In this document: piece by piece, positions 52,429 to 63,946 of the stretch | How the letters are laid out: each line of letters begins with the position of its first letter | Position numbering within the stretch: the stretch's first letter is position 1 | DNA from: Chondrus crispus | Taxonomy: Eukaryota; Rhodophyta; Florideophyceae; Gigartinales; Gigartinaceae | Reading direction: 5' to 3' | Assembly: GCF_000350225.1 (NCBI RefSeq) | Contig: NW_005178661.1 | Span: 109,434-173,433 of the forward strand | Length of the DNA stretch: 64,000 nt | Made by a program: the position numbers and the translations under genes | Notes under the pieces: model-generated | The model's input: only the letters and a program-made list of their open reading frames with translations | Told to the model about the DNA's origin: nothing | Database searches by the model: none

Positions 52429-52718
52429 TGGACTGACCTTGGCGGTCGGTTGAGGACAAGTCCGTGCTTGTCGCCCCCGTCCGCCGTCGGTCCGCTCCTG
52501 TATTAAATGTTACAAAACCGGCTATCATAACGGAGTACAGTACGTACTGTACTCGACGGCGCTACAGTAGTGCGCACCGTCAGCCAGCAGGCTGCTGGTA
52601 CACGCGTCATACACGTGTAGTACACCTGGGGTACACGTGCGCGCTGTTGGCCTGTAAGGCTCGTGCCTTACAGCGCTGGATCCAATTTCTAATCTAATTA
52701 CTTCGTCGATATACTACA
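52429..52718 (-). repeat. 3' LTR of E, truncated
   Basis: On the minus strand it starts TGTAGTATATCGACG and is recognisable to GGCGGTTGAGG-type sequence shared with LTR A (GACTGACCTTGGCGGTCGG on the plus strand). LTR A is about 700 bp and C 640 bp, but only 290 bp remain here before the B3 LTR. Hairpins such as GTACAGTACGTACTGTAC (52551-52568) and CTGTAAGGC…GCCTTACAG are present. Confidence 0.8.
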
Positions 52719-52731
52719 CATCCCCCGCCTC
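52719..52731 (-). promoter_or_regulatory. Polypurine tract of E
   Basis: The minus strand reads AGGCGGGGGATG directly before the 3' LTR, similar to the family-B tract. Confidence 0.65.
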
Positions 52732-52776
52732 GAGAGTGAACGTCCGCGTTCACTCCCTTGGCTTGTAGAGTGCATT

Positions 52777-55246
52777 ATGTCCCACACGTCCCTGCGCGAC
52801 ACGGAGTTATCCATCGCTCACCCCGTCTCGCCTCTTGACCATATTACCCTTTGTCATCCGCTCCTCATCCATCCGCACATCGGTGCGACGCCCTCTTTTT
52901 CTCCTTTTCTGTACTCGGGGCGCCGCGCTCCGGCTGTCCTGACCCTATTCGCAGGAGGCCTCGTTGTCGGGGTAATAATGACGTCGCCCTCCGAGGGTCG
53001 GTTCGTCGCGTCCGTCGCTACTCCGTCAAGCTCTGTAACCCCATGCCCCTCGCAGCCGTGTCTTTCGTTTCAATCTCCCGGAGGCGCCGCTCCCCTCGCG
53101 CCGTCGACAGCGGCGGTCGCGGCCCCGGATGGGCACGATCCGGGTCGTCCCGTGGCAGTTGTGCGCCCTTGGGTTACTGTACAGCCATTTCAGCGAGCTC
53201 GTGTCTCTCGGGAGTCGACGTCCTCTGTCGAGCTGGTTCCCTCGGCGACGGCCCCCCGCCTGCCCGTCGAGGCAGGCCCCGTCGGGGGCCCTACGGAAGC
53301 GCTTCCCGGGGCGACGGGTTCGCACGGGAGATCCGGCAACGGCCCTCGTGTTAGCGAACATCCTGAGACCCCTCAGTATGTGTCGGATCAAGGCACCGAG
53401 ATGGTCGAGGCTCCATCCGAGTGGTTCGGCGCGGCGCTCGAGCGTTCCGCCCCGTTGCCCCTAGACCGTCTAAGGTTCGCGTGGTGCCGCTATGCCCGTT
53501 CCGGGATTACTGTCGGGGAGCTGCTGGCGCGGGAACAACTTCGTTCCGATTTGCTTCGCGTCCGGAAGGTGTACGAAGCCGGACGCTTGGAGGAGTCCTC
53601 GCTCGTCCTGGAGCACCTCCTGGCCGAAGGTGGCGGTGCGGCGTATCAGATCCCTTCTGCCATCCCCTGCGATCGCACGTTCGCGTACAGTCTCGGTGAG
53701 GTGGAATACGTGGATCGCATGGCCACGTATCTCTTCCACCGCGAGGGGACGGCCCCTCGCGAATTCGTCTTGTCCAACGTGGGGGGTTTGTACGTGAGAC
53801 CCCGTCCTTTCGCCTATTCGAAGGCGCGCGTCGCTCTACAAAAGTCAGCGTGCTCGCTGATGAGGCTATACGGCGTTGCCATTGGTCCTCACGATTGGTC
53901 GGCGTATCGCCATTCTGAGGAGGAGCACGGGCGTGTTTTCCGCCACGCTTCCCTCGAAGGAGGCCTGTCCTCTCGCGACTTCCCCCGGCTCCCTGCAGTG
54001 ATACGGGAGGCCCTCCCTTCGTTGGGAGTACATCCGTTGCTCCCGTATGTGCTCAAGCACTTCTGTGTGGCGTGCTCAAATTCTCAACATCCGGCTCATG
54101 CAGACTTAATGCACAACGTGGAGAGGGAATGGGCCTGAGCCCTCTGCAACGCTTTCATGAACGAGGTATCTACTAACGGACGCGTGTTCGTCCAGCCTCT
54201 CGAGGTGCTGGCTTACTTGAGGAGGGTTGCGTGGGACCTCCCCCAGGTCCCCCTACATCCGCTCAAGCGGAGCACCCAGCATGTGCCGTGGTCGCATTCG
54301 TTCGTCCTCGGGTTCATGCAACGGGCTGGCGAGGTGAGCGAAATCCAGCATCGTCGCTGGACCGATTTCACTACCGGCGAGCGATCCTCCTTCCTCGTAT
54401 ATGACCATCGCGCTGACGCATTCGTGGCACGCCAAGTGGCGCCGGCGTCCTCGTTAGGGCACGTCACAAGCGGAGGCGGAGTCGGCTCCGCTTTGCGTGA
54501 GGCTCGGAAGAAACGGTACCGCGATTTGGACAGTGAGCCCGCTCCCTACACGTCCGCTCGTGCTGACTCGCTGCTCGAAACTCGTCTCGCCGAGAGCGAC
54601 TTCGGTCCGGTGGCGAGTCCTCCGGTTCCCCCTGTTCCACCCCTCAATGCGGTGCAGCTGCGTGAGGCGCCACCGGTGGCGTCCGTGCGCCATGCGACAT
54701 TGGAGCGAGAGGACGTCAAGGCCGCCCCCGTCGTTAGCCCATGCCTTGGGTCGCGCTGCCGACTGCCCTTGGCAGGTGGGCAGTCTCCTCGGCAAACTCG
54801 CGAGCTGGTACTTGGCGCGAAGCGACGAAGCACGTCGCTTCGAGGCGGGTTCTTCGTCGTCCGTGTCCGAGTTGCGCCGTGTACGCAGCGAGTTAGCGGC
54901 GTTAAGCTAGTCCTCTGATCGACAAGCGAGCGCGTTGGAGCGGACGACCGCCGAACGTGACCGGTACCGCCGCGAGCGGGAAGACCTCCGAAGCCTTCGC
55001 GTGGCGTCTTCGTCGACTCCACGCCCGATCATGCGGGATCCTTACGAGCAGTCGGGGTACGAGGCCGTAACGGTGGGCAACGTCCCAGCTCCTCAGAGCC
55101 GTGTGCATCACTGGACTCGCCATAGTGAGGTGGCGTTGCCCCTACTTGCGGAGCACGCGGCAGAGCCGCCTCGTCACCCCAGTTACTGTCCCCCGAGCCT
55201 TTACGGGTCGGGGGACGCGTCGCCGGCCGACAGTACCAACCACTGA
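52777..55246 (+). pseudogene. Antisense ORF (aORF) of E, unknown function
   Basis: A large reading frame antisense to E, starting 58 bp inside the 3' LTR. Frame 1 is open at 52777-54138 (453 residues) and, after a single TGA at 54136-54138, at 54157-54918, so one stop splits a protein of about 700 residues. The N-terminus is Pro/Ser-rich. The middle looks globular (FAYSLGEVEYVDRMATYL … FAYSKARVALQKSACSLMRL … HPLLPYVLKHFCVACSNSQH; later RRWTDFTTGERSSFLVYD). From about 54,750 the better protein is in frame 2: a charged, coiled-coil-like end (LRRVRSELAALS, stop, ERTTAERDRYRREREDLRSL) to 55246. I recognise no family. Codon use is GC-rich like the element's own genes. It parallels the B2 antisense ORF in position and layout. 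Confidence 0.65.
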
Positions 55247-57370
55247 ACGGCTCGTCCCTTTATACCCGCCGGGGATATGTTCTTCCTCCCCCCCTTTTTC
55301 TCTTCGTAAAATCAATCCCGTCTCTTGTGTGCACACGATGTCCGTCGTACCTGCGAAGGGGCCCTCGCGGTGACCAGTGCGTGCACGGTGTGACTTCTTC
55401 GTTTCACCGCGTCATACTTCCTTTCGGGAGCGCGCCAGCGAGCTCGCCTACGAGGGCAATATTGGTCCGCGCTCCCCCTGGTCGCGGGTCGAGCGGGGAG
55501 GCCAGTTGGTGAGACAATCCGAATTATCTGCACTGGGAGGAAGGGGTAGGCCAGAGCACTTCTCCTTGTCGACTGTGTCCCTTCCCACGCGAACTTTTCA
55601 ACCCCCACGAGGACTTGTGTCGGTGGGGGCGGAAGCCGGCTGTCGCAGTTAATCTTCGTCTCCGTACCAGCTTTGCCGTATTCGGCTCTTCGTAAATCCC
55701 TTTTCTCCTTCTTCTTCGTCCGTCGCCGTCGTGGCGATCCTCTTTCTGACGTTTATCTCCTCTACTTTGGTCCCTCGCCCGCATCGGTCGGGTCGTTCTG
55801 CTCGTGTGGTGTTCTTCATTCTCCCTGGCAGTCTGTCCTGCCAGCTTGTCGATGTGGTACTCGGTCCCCTCTCCCTGTTGCGCTCCTCATGGTCTCCTCT
55901 GCGCAACGTTGCGCTTCGCGCCGCGGCGCGAAGCGCGAAGAGTACACGCGTGTACTCTTCTGCCCCTGCCATCGGCTATGAGCGGGTAGGGGTAAGAGAG
56001 GTTGGTGGACGTTCCGAATCGTCCGCCTGGGACCGGAGAGCACGTCATCGCCTCTCTCTTGTCATCAGAGCCCGGGTCCGCGTGCGGTTTCGTGGGTTCC
56101 CCTTAGCGGGTCGTCCCGCCAGCTTCTTGGTGTGATTCGTACATTGGGAACGCATTTCTTCCGACTTCCCACGTCCGCTATCCGGCGCAGCGTCGCTCTC
56201 CGTATTGTACTATGCCCCGCCCCGTTTTCGGGCGAGCGAGCGGGGGTAAGGGGCAGATCGTTGGCATGTGGGGAGAATGGGAGGAGTCGTCTCCTTCCTC
56301 TTCGCCAGGGCGGCGCGTCAGCGTGGTCGTGCCGTTGGTCTTGGTGCCTGCTCCGCGTTCGGGACCGCCCGTGCCCCGCTTGGACGTCTGTTGGTTTGAC
56401 AATTATGGAGGGGGCGGAACCGGACCGCGCCCCTCCATAGTCGGGCTCCGGTAGCGTGTACCGATCGGTGGGTACACGCTGTACTCTTCCCACGCGTCGC
56501 CTTCCGGACGTCCCTTGCGCGTTGTATGTACCACGTGTGCTTGGAAGTCATGTTAGGACACTGTCTCTCAGTGTAATTTCGCGTTCCACTAATTTTTCTC
56601 CCCTTTTTTTCTCTTCTTTTTTTTCGTCTTTTCTTCAGGATATGACGGTGGCTGTTGTCGGTACAGTATCTGTTCTCGCGCGACTATGCCGGCGGCGGTG
56701 CTTTCGTCTCCGTTCCCTTGTCGGATTTCGTGCTCAAAGGTCGTCCCTATATCGCCGCGGGTAGCGTCGTCGCGACGGACTCCTGGTTGTCGAGGCCCCG
56801 ACAGGGCGCGGGTTTTCCCCGCGTAAGCGCGCGTGCGATGGCGCGGACAGAAGCGTTCCGGACAGCTGTCCGGCTGCCCACGGCACCTTTGTCGCCCCCG
56901 TGCACCGTATCGCCGCCGGATATCGTCTCCCTGCTCAAAAGGGCTCCCCACGTAGAGATTGTCTCCCTGTGGCTGTTCGCGTCCGGTTTTTTTTCGCGGG
57001 AGCGAACTTAGTCGATACTTCTCGACATCCTTTTCCCTAACGCGGACGAAATGATGACTTCGCGCTTGTTCTTCTGAACCATTTCCGAGATCCCTGGGAG
57101 GTTGCCTCCCTTTCCCTCATACCTCTCGTTTTCAGGATTCGTTTGCGTAGGACAGTACGTACTGTCCTTTCTCCTGCTTCTTGTTGGCAATAGCTGGTCG
57201 TTTTCGGTGAACTTGGTTGTCAATACGTCTTGAAGTCTTGCGACTTATTCCATTGCTGCTCTCTGGGGACAGCTGTCCCTTCGGGCGTCCCCTTTTGGTC
57301 CCATGTACGCGGGGTGCATTTAATTCGAGGCGGAATTTAATCCGCAACGATGCCGTTGAGGGCCCCCTCC
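55247..57370. other. 3' internal region of E between antisense ORF and pol
   Basis: No certain gene. A strong plus-strand splice-acceptor-like sequence lies at 56590-56639 (a pyrimidine run of about 40 bases ending CAG). The open frame that follows is listed separately. The part next to pol is shared with element A. Confidence 0.5.
56640..57011 (+). other. Possible 3' exon of the E antisense gene
   Basis: After the pyrimidine run and CAG, frame 3 is open to 57011 and reads protein-like sequence (SVQYLFSRDYAGGGAFVSVP, LSDFVLKGRPYIAAGSVVAT) ending FFSRERT. It may be a terminal exon of the antisense transcript. There is no homologue I recognise and element A does not obviously conserve it. Confidence 0.25.
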
Positions 57371-60300
57371 TCAAGGGTGAACGTCCGCATTCACTTCTGA
57401 GGTGAGGCCTCTCCCTGTTCCCGCTCGGAGTCTTTGCGCGTAACGAGACGCCAAATCCTCGGGGATGTGTGTACGCGCCTTCCATGTGGGAGTATCGTAG
57501 TCTGCCCATATAATGAGGAACTCCGTAGTTCCATTCTCCATGACGCCATGCTTGAGTAGCATTTCGACAGCACACTGTGTGCCTTCATTGATCTTGTCGG
57601 CAAGGTCCTCCGGGGTAGTCGTGCTCGCCCTTGGCGCGTTCGCCGGCGGGGGTGCCTAGACGCAGCGGTCTGCCGAGACGCGCTCTGTAACTCTATCACG
57701 ATCGATCGTGGTGGTGCGCTGGTCGTTCGCGAGAACTCGGTACCGTCCGACAGCCGGAGAGGCGAGCTTGTTTGATGTCTTCCCCCCATAGGTGGGGTTC
57801 AGATATACGTATTCTCCGGGACGGAGCCGGGAATTAGTACGTCGTATGCGCTTATCGAAGTCGCGCTTGTAGCGAGCCTGCGTCCGACGGAGGCTCCCGT
57901 AGGCCTTCTGGATAGTCGAGTCCAAGGTCTTGAGGAACTCGGCACGTTGGTTCCCCCTATCAGAAGGGGGCGCGTCGCCGTCCGCCCGTCGGAGAGAGAA
58001 CTCCGGCGGTGGCCTGCTGAGCACGAGCTCAAACGGCGTGGTGCGTGTGGTGCGATGCACGTGGGAGGTGTACTCATACGTAAGCGGCCCCACGTACACA
58101 TCCCAGTCGTCCTGGTGTTCACCCACGTAGTTCCTCAGCATCGAGGCCATTGTTCGGTTATATCGCTCGACTTGCCCGTTCGTCTGGGTATGGTACGCCG
58201 AAGTGTACAAATTCGTTATCCCCAGAACACGGCACGTGCTGTGGAAGAACTTGGCATTAAACTGAGGGCCGTTGTCCGAAAGCAACGTGCGAGGGACGCC
58301 ATATTTGAACACCCACGAGTCGCAGAACGCAACTGCGACCGTGTACGCTGTTATCGTGCGGAGCGCAACGACTTGCGTCAGCTTACTGAAGCGGTCCGTA
58401 ATCACGAGCAGGAATCGTTTTCTTGTCTTCGTCTTGGGGAGCGGCCCCAAGATGTCGATGGCGAGGCTCTCCAGAGGCCTCGTAGCTGGGAACAGTCTCA
58501 ATCGATTGAGATGTTTCCTCAGCTTGACCCGGTTCATCGCGCAGGTCCGACACCCTCGCACCGTGGCTGCCACATCTGCAGCCAGGTGGGGCCAGTAGTA
58601 CTCGCGTCGAAGTGGGTAGTACATACGGTTCTGGCCCGGGTGCCCCGCGATGGCCGGGTTGTGGCACAGGCGAAGGAGCCTGGCGCGGAGCGTCCGAGGC
58701 ACCACCACCTGTACGGTATCAGGATCGAAGGGGTGTCTCCGTTTGAGCACCCCTTGGTCCTCGAGAACGCGGAGTCTCGAGACTCGGACTGTCGTGCCAA
58801 AATGGTTTGGCAGAAGTCATCCACGCGTTGCTCCTCGGCTATCTCCTCTATCGTAAGAGGGGCCGGAAGGTCGTCCTGCGGTGGGGCGACCGGGGAGTCG
58901 AGCGCGCCAGCCTCGGGGTCTTCGGCGCGCTGGATGTCGGCGGCGTCGAACTCGTCGTTCTCCTCCCAAAACGAATTGAGTCCTTTGAGAGCGGGGGCTT
59001 CGTCGTCGCCTCGCGGTTCGTCGCGGGTCCGTACGCGCGGCCTTGTTCGGGCTTCGGCTTGGTTCCGTGTCGTTACGAAGACATGGACGGCCTGATGATC
59101 ACAGCTCGCGGTACAAGCGTGGTCCGCGAGCTCATTCGATACATCTCGAACGGTCGTACCCCCGTCCAAGTTGGGAATGTCGTCATCCACCTCGACGGTG
59201 AAGCGAGGGTCATCGGCGACACGAGGCGACACGAGGCGTGACAGGGCATCGGGCACCTGATGCACGCGCCCGGGGCGGTACTGAATGGTGAAATCGTATT
59301 CAGCCAGACGTAGCCTCAACCGGGTGAGTCTTCCGGAACTCTCGGTGAGGGACATGAGCCACCTCAGGGCGTCGTGATCCGTTCGGACGGTGAACTTCGT
59401 TCCTTCTACGTATGGCCGTAGTGTGCGGACGGCCCACACTACGGCGAAGCACTCGCGCTTCGTAGCGCTGTAGTTGCGCTCACTATCGGACAGTGAGTAC
59501 GACCAATACCCCACGGGTCGCCAGTCGTTCGGCTCTTCGTGCTCCTGTAGTAAGGTGCAGCCGAGCTGAAAGGCACTCGCGTCGGTGTCTATCATGTATG
59601 GTCGACCATGCCGGGGCAACGCAAGGATCGGCGGAGAGATCATGCACTTCTTAAGGTTCTCGAACGCCTGAAGTTGCGCCTCGGTGGGGTTGTGGAAGTC
59701 AGGATCCGAATCCCGGCGCGTCATGTCGGTCAGAGGACGCGCTATCTTAGCGAACCCCGTAACGAATCGGCGGTACACGTTACACGCCCCGAGGAACGAG
59801 CGCACCTGCGTCAGCGTCTTCGGGAACGTGAACGTCTTGAAAGCGTTGGCCGCCGTATCACCCACGCTCAACTTGCCTGGGGAGATGACGTGCCCCAGGT
59901 AGCGCACCTTCGGTCGGAAGAAGCTGTACTTCTTGAGCTTAAGGGAGATACCGGAACTCCGCAGTAAGCTCAAGACGGTATCGAGATGCCTCGCGTGTTC
60001 TCCGTGCGTACGGGAGAACACGATCACGTCGTCGAGATAGACGACGCATATTTGCCAGCGGACTACAGAGAGTATTATGTCGAGCGCACGTTGGAAGGTG
60101 GCCGGTGCCCCTTTGAGTCCAAACGGCATTCGCAGGTGGCGAAACGTGCCCATGTGCGTCGGAAAGGTTGTCTTATCCCGGTCCTCCGGAGCGACCGGGA
60201 TCTGCCAATAACCGGAAATGCAGTCCAACGTCGTAAAGATGGCTGCATCTCCTAACGAGTCGATGCAGTCGTCCATACACGGCAGCGGATACGAATACGC

Positions 60301-61949
60301 TACAGTCTTCTCGTTAAGGCGCCGGTAGTCCACGCAGAACCGAAGAGAGCCGTCTTTCTTCGGTACGAGCACCACCGGGGACGCCCATTCGGTGCTCGCA
60401 GGCTCGATATTCCCTGCGTTCAACATCTTGTTGACCTCCTACGCGACCATTTCGCGCATGGCCGCGCCCTTCCGATAGGGCATTGAACGAATCGGTTTAG
60501 TTCCCGGTTCGAGGGGAATGCGGTGCTCCGTGGCTTGGATCGTTCCGAGCGCACCGCTCCACAGACTCGAGTGCTTACGGAGCATCTCGAGCACGTGGCC
60601 ACGGAGCTTGTCATCGTCGATGTATGACAAGTCAATCTCTTTTTCCCAATCCATCGGTGGATTTTCAGGATCCTTCTGCTGGGGGGTACAGTACCCTCCG
60701 CCGTCGATTGGGATATAGGTGACCGTTCGTCCGGGTCAACCCCTTCATTCCCAGCGGTTGCCTTCTCGTCGGAGCTGGATCGGCCAGCTCCTGCCTCTCC
60801 GACTTGATCGGTCAAGTCGGTCAGGTGCAACGCGTGCGCGATCCCCTCAGCGACTCGGCGTTCGGGCGTGAGGATCGCGAGTGGGTTGCGCTTCGCGTAT
60901 CCCACGACGGTGTGCTTCGGAAGCCGCCTCTCCCGTCGCGAGAAGTTCGCGACGATGACTTCGAATGTCTGGTTCGGCAGGACTTCCGCGACGCCATTCG
61001 TCAGCCTCACTCCATGCCGGTGTTGGAGTGAGGGCTTGGGCTCCAGGAACACGAGACCCCTCCCCGCGGTTGTCACGCGCACACGGGCTTGCGACATCGC
61101 GGGGATGGTAACCCAGCGGGCGATTCGGATCGCCTGCGGGGCCTCCTCGCGTACCTCCGGACGACTCGTTTGGCGACCGTGTCGCCTGGTAGGGGAAGTC
61201 GGTTCCCCCTTCCCATCGACGATGGCTACAGAGCCACCGTGACGAAGTTCGAGCTTCTGTCCGTCGATGTCGATGCTGCGTACGTGAGCATCGATGACCG
61301 CGGTCCCAAGTAGAACGGGAACAGCGAGTTGTTCGGCCACTACGAAAGGTATGCGGAACGTCGTGTTCCGCAACCGCACCGCGAGGCGGACGACCGCCGT
61401 AAGTTGAAGCGGGTTAATGTTCGCGCCAGCCAGGCGGGGTAATGGCGCGTCCCGTATTACGTAGCGGGCCCAGTTGGGAGGGAGGTCGGCCTTCCTCACC
61501 AAGTTGTAGCCCGAGCACGTGTCGACGGCGATCGTGTGGGGCTTCAACGCGTTGCCTTCGGTGGCCACGGAGCCCAAGACGTTATATATTTTCGACGTCA
61601 TGAGGCATACGCGGCCATCGACCACCTTTGGCGCGACCTTATCGGTGAGGTCGTTCCGCTGGGGCCTTCTACTTCGGCGTTGGCCCCGCTTGCGTTTCCT
61701 TCGGCTCGAGTCCGGGGACGTTCGCGTCTCAGTGACGCCCGTCCAGGTGCTGGAGTCCGTACGAGGCGGACATTTTGTCGGCGACCTTGGGCTCACGGGG
61801 GTCAGGAGGTCGACTGACGCGTGTCGGTCGTCGTTAACCGCGTCTCGCTTGTTTCGCGTCACTGGAACGTCGGGTGTCCCGATGATGCCTTCTTCCAACA
61901 TCGGGTCTACGTGGGCCTCGGTGTTGGGTTTCTCCTGCAATGTCGACAT
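57371..61949 (-). pseudogene. pol: E pol: protease, RT, RNase H, integrase, chromodomain
   Basis: Close relative of the A polyprotein. The N-terminus and protease are at 61949 to about 60690, with the same D-T-C-S-G motif as A. A G run is one base shorter than in A (six against seven at 60681-60686), shifting the frame. MDWEKEIDLSYIDDDK continues to a Lys-to-stop change at 60439. RT and RNase H are open at 60426 to about 58770 (CVVYLDDVIVFSRT). A 4-base deletion near 58755-58770 moves the integrase to 58750-57656 (SDNGPQF, NGQVERYNR). A stop at 57656 precedes the chromodomain (57562-57371, FLIIWADYDTPTW). All domains are recognisable. Confidence 0.92.
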
Positions 61950-62089
61950 TGCTGGAGTCCCCGTGCTCGACTCCCATATCAGGGGATGTATTATCGGACA
62001 ATACCCCCCGTGTCCTTGGCGAGCACGCGGGGACCGGTCTAGTTCAAGGGGAAAAGACGGCTCACGCGACCGCGTGTACGTAACCGTTT

Positions 62090-63216
62090 TTACCCTTTTT
62101 TCGAACTACCGGTGCTATCGGAGCTACCCCCTGGCTATCAGTGGCCAGGTCCCCTTCGGGTCCTTGGCCGCGTGGGTCGGGACGATCCCCCCACTGCGGC
62201 CGCGCGTCATCGGCGAAGTACCCGGGTACTTCCTGAACTTGAGCTGCGACATTCGGACGTCGCAGGATGTGAGGGACGTGTCGTACCGGTTCGCCTTCTT
62301 GTCCCTCTGCGAGTAGGAGATACGGACCCTCTACCCAATCTTGTATGTACATGATCGCGTTCTGTACCTGTTGGGGTAACCGAGAACTGTCTCGGTCCCC
62401 TCTCCCTCCTTGGCGGGGGTACCTTGTGTCGGCCTGGCGGTAGTCGGGCCGATCCCGACGATCGAGTTCGGTACGACGATACCCGCCTCCACGGGGGGCG
62501 AAGCGAGCGCCCCCACCCGACCGATTCAGGAAACCTTGACGCGGGGGACGACCCTCGCCGACCGCTTGTCGGAGGAGATTGCGCGCCCCGGGGCGCGTCT
62601 CCATCTGGTAGCGGTAGTTCCTGTACGCCGTGAACATTCGTTGTTCCGGCAACAGGAACTGGCAGGCGTACATGGCGTGTCCGTACGTACGACATAGCCA
62701 GCACACGTACGCGCTGCCGTCCGTTGAGGCGAAGGTCGCCGCGTGACGCGCCTCCTCATCGGTGAGGAGGGGCACGCGAGGGGCTTCACCTCTTGTATCT
62801 CGGTTTGAGATGTCGAGCTCAGCGACCCGGGGGTCCGTACCCATGGGCGCTCTTGGAGTGGCCGCTAATGCGGTCGCGTAGCTCGACGTCGTTCCGGTCG
62901 ACATTGGTGAAGGGGGTCGACCCCCTACTGGCCCTGCTCCTTGCGTAATGAGGACAGGGTCGGCCTGCCACTCATCCTCCCCGACATGGAGGGTAGAGGC
63001 GCGCGAACTTGTGGCGGCGGACTTCGTAGTACTGCCAGCGGTCCCTGCGGGTTTCGAATCCGGCAGAGGTAAACCGCGTCGAGCGCCGTAAGTGGTTCCT
63101 TCCGCCGTTGCGATACAGCGGATGGTCGGAAGATCGGTCTTCTGGCGGCTCGGCAGCCGCTGCACTGTCTCGGAAACTGCGGCACGGGTCGCAGGAGCGA
63201 GTCCCCGCACAAAGTA
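62090..63216 (-). pseudogene. gag: E gag, C-terminal part, cut by pogo2
   Basis: Matches A gag from FVRGLAPATRAAVSETVQRL to the end, with zinc knuckle CWLCRTYGHAMYAC and an RG-rich tail. A C run near 62126 has five bases against six in A, so the last 17 or so codons are out of the original frame and the open frame runs on to 62062. At 63215-63216 (TA) pogo2 interrupts the gene. The N-terminal half is outside the window. Confidence 0.88.
62093..62101 (-). promoter_or_regulatory. Candidate -1 frameshift site, E
   Basis: AAAAAAGGG followed by TAA, as in A and C. The -1 frame from here to the pol ATG at 61949 contains no stop, although the nucleotide sequence differs from A at several places. 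Confidence 0.5.
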
Positions 63217-63529
63217 CACCCAGTTACTGTCATTAGTGTAACCAATAAGTTAGAGTAACAACGCGAAATAGTGACACTGACACTAAAACGGTGATTTGAA
63301 AAACGGCCAATTGAAATTAGTGTCACAATTCCTCCAAACGGGTGTCACAGTATTGCCACGAAAATCCGGAACGTGGCGACAGATCTGTTGAGCTCACAAT
63401 ACGCAAACGTTTACAGTACATGTTGCGTCTGCGACCGAAATACTGCATGGTTTTACAATTTGGACGAAACACCACCAACCAGCAAAAATAGCATTACATC
63501 GAAAAAGATACCAGATCTCAATTTGCGAC

Positions 63530-63940
63530 ACCGCTTTCGCGTCCCTCTCTCTCCTCCCACCACGATCACATCCTTCCCCCTCCTCCCACCACGTTCACGT
63601 CGCTCCCCCTCCTCCCACCACCCTCACGTCCATCGCCATCCACCCACCACGTTCACGTCGCTCCCCTCTTCCCACCACTTTCATCATCCCTCACCCTCCT
63701 TCCACCACGTTCAAGACCCTCTCCTCTCTCCCACAATGTTCACGTCCTTCTCTCTCTTCCCGCCACCTTCAAGTCCCTTTCTCTCCTCCCACCACTTTCA
63801 AGTCTCTCCCCCTCCGACCACGTCCCTCTCCCTCCTCCCAACAACTTCATGTTCCTCCCCTCCGTTCACGTCCATCTCCCTCCTCCCACCACTTTCACTT
63901 CCCTCTCCCTCCTCCCACTACCTTCGCTTCATTACCCCTC
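63530..63940. repeat. Pyrimidine-rich degenerate minisatellite in pogo2
   Basis: More than a dozen degenerate units of about 25 bp of the type CTCCCACCAC(G/T)TTCA(C/A)GTC plus CCTCTCCCTC. The plus strand is almost purine-free, and the complement is GGAGGG-rich. It lies in the leader just upstream of the transposase start. Confidence 0.85.
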
Positions 63941-63946
63941 CTCCCA

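Larger units (their letters stand above)
52429..63216 (-). mobile_element. Family-A gypsy retrotransposon E (decayed)
   Basis: Relative of A on the minus strand. Visible are a truncated 3' LTR (52429-52718), polypurine tract, a 4.6-kb 3' region with a long antisense ORF, pol (57371-61949) and the C-terminal part of gag. The 3' LTR is cut on the left by B3 and gag is cut on the right by pogo2. The rest of gag and the 5' LTR are outside the window. Pol carries at least two frameshifts and two stops. Confidence 0.9.

Noticed and set aside
63530..63940. CRISPR-like or telomeric array
   Set aside because: Units are degenerate, contiguous and pyrimidine-only, without spacers or a telomere motif. 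It is a minisatellite.
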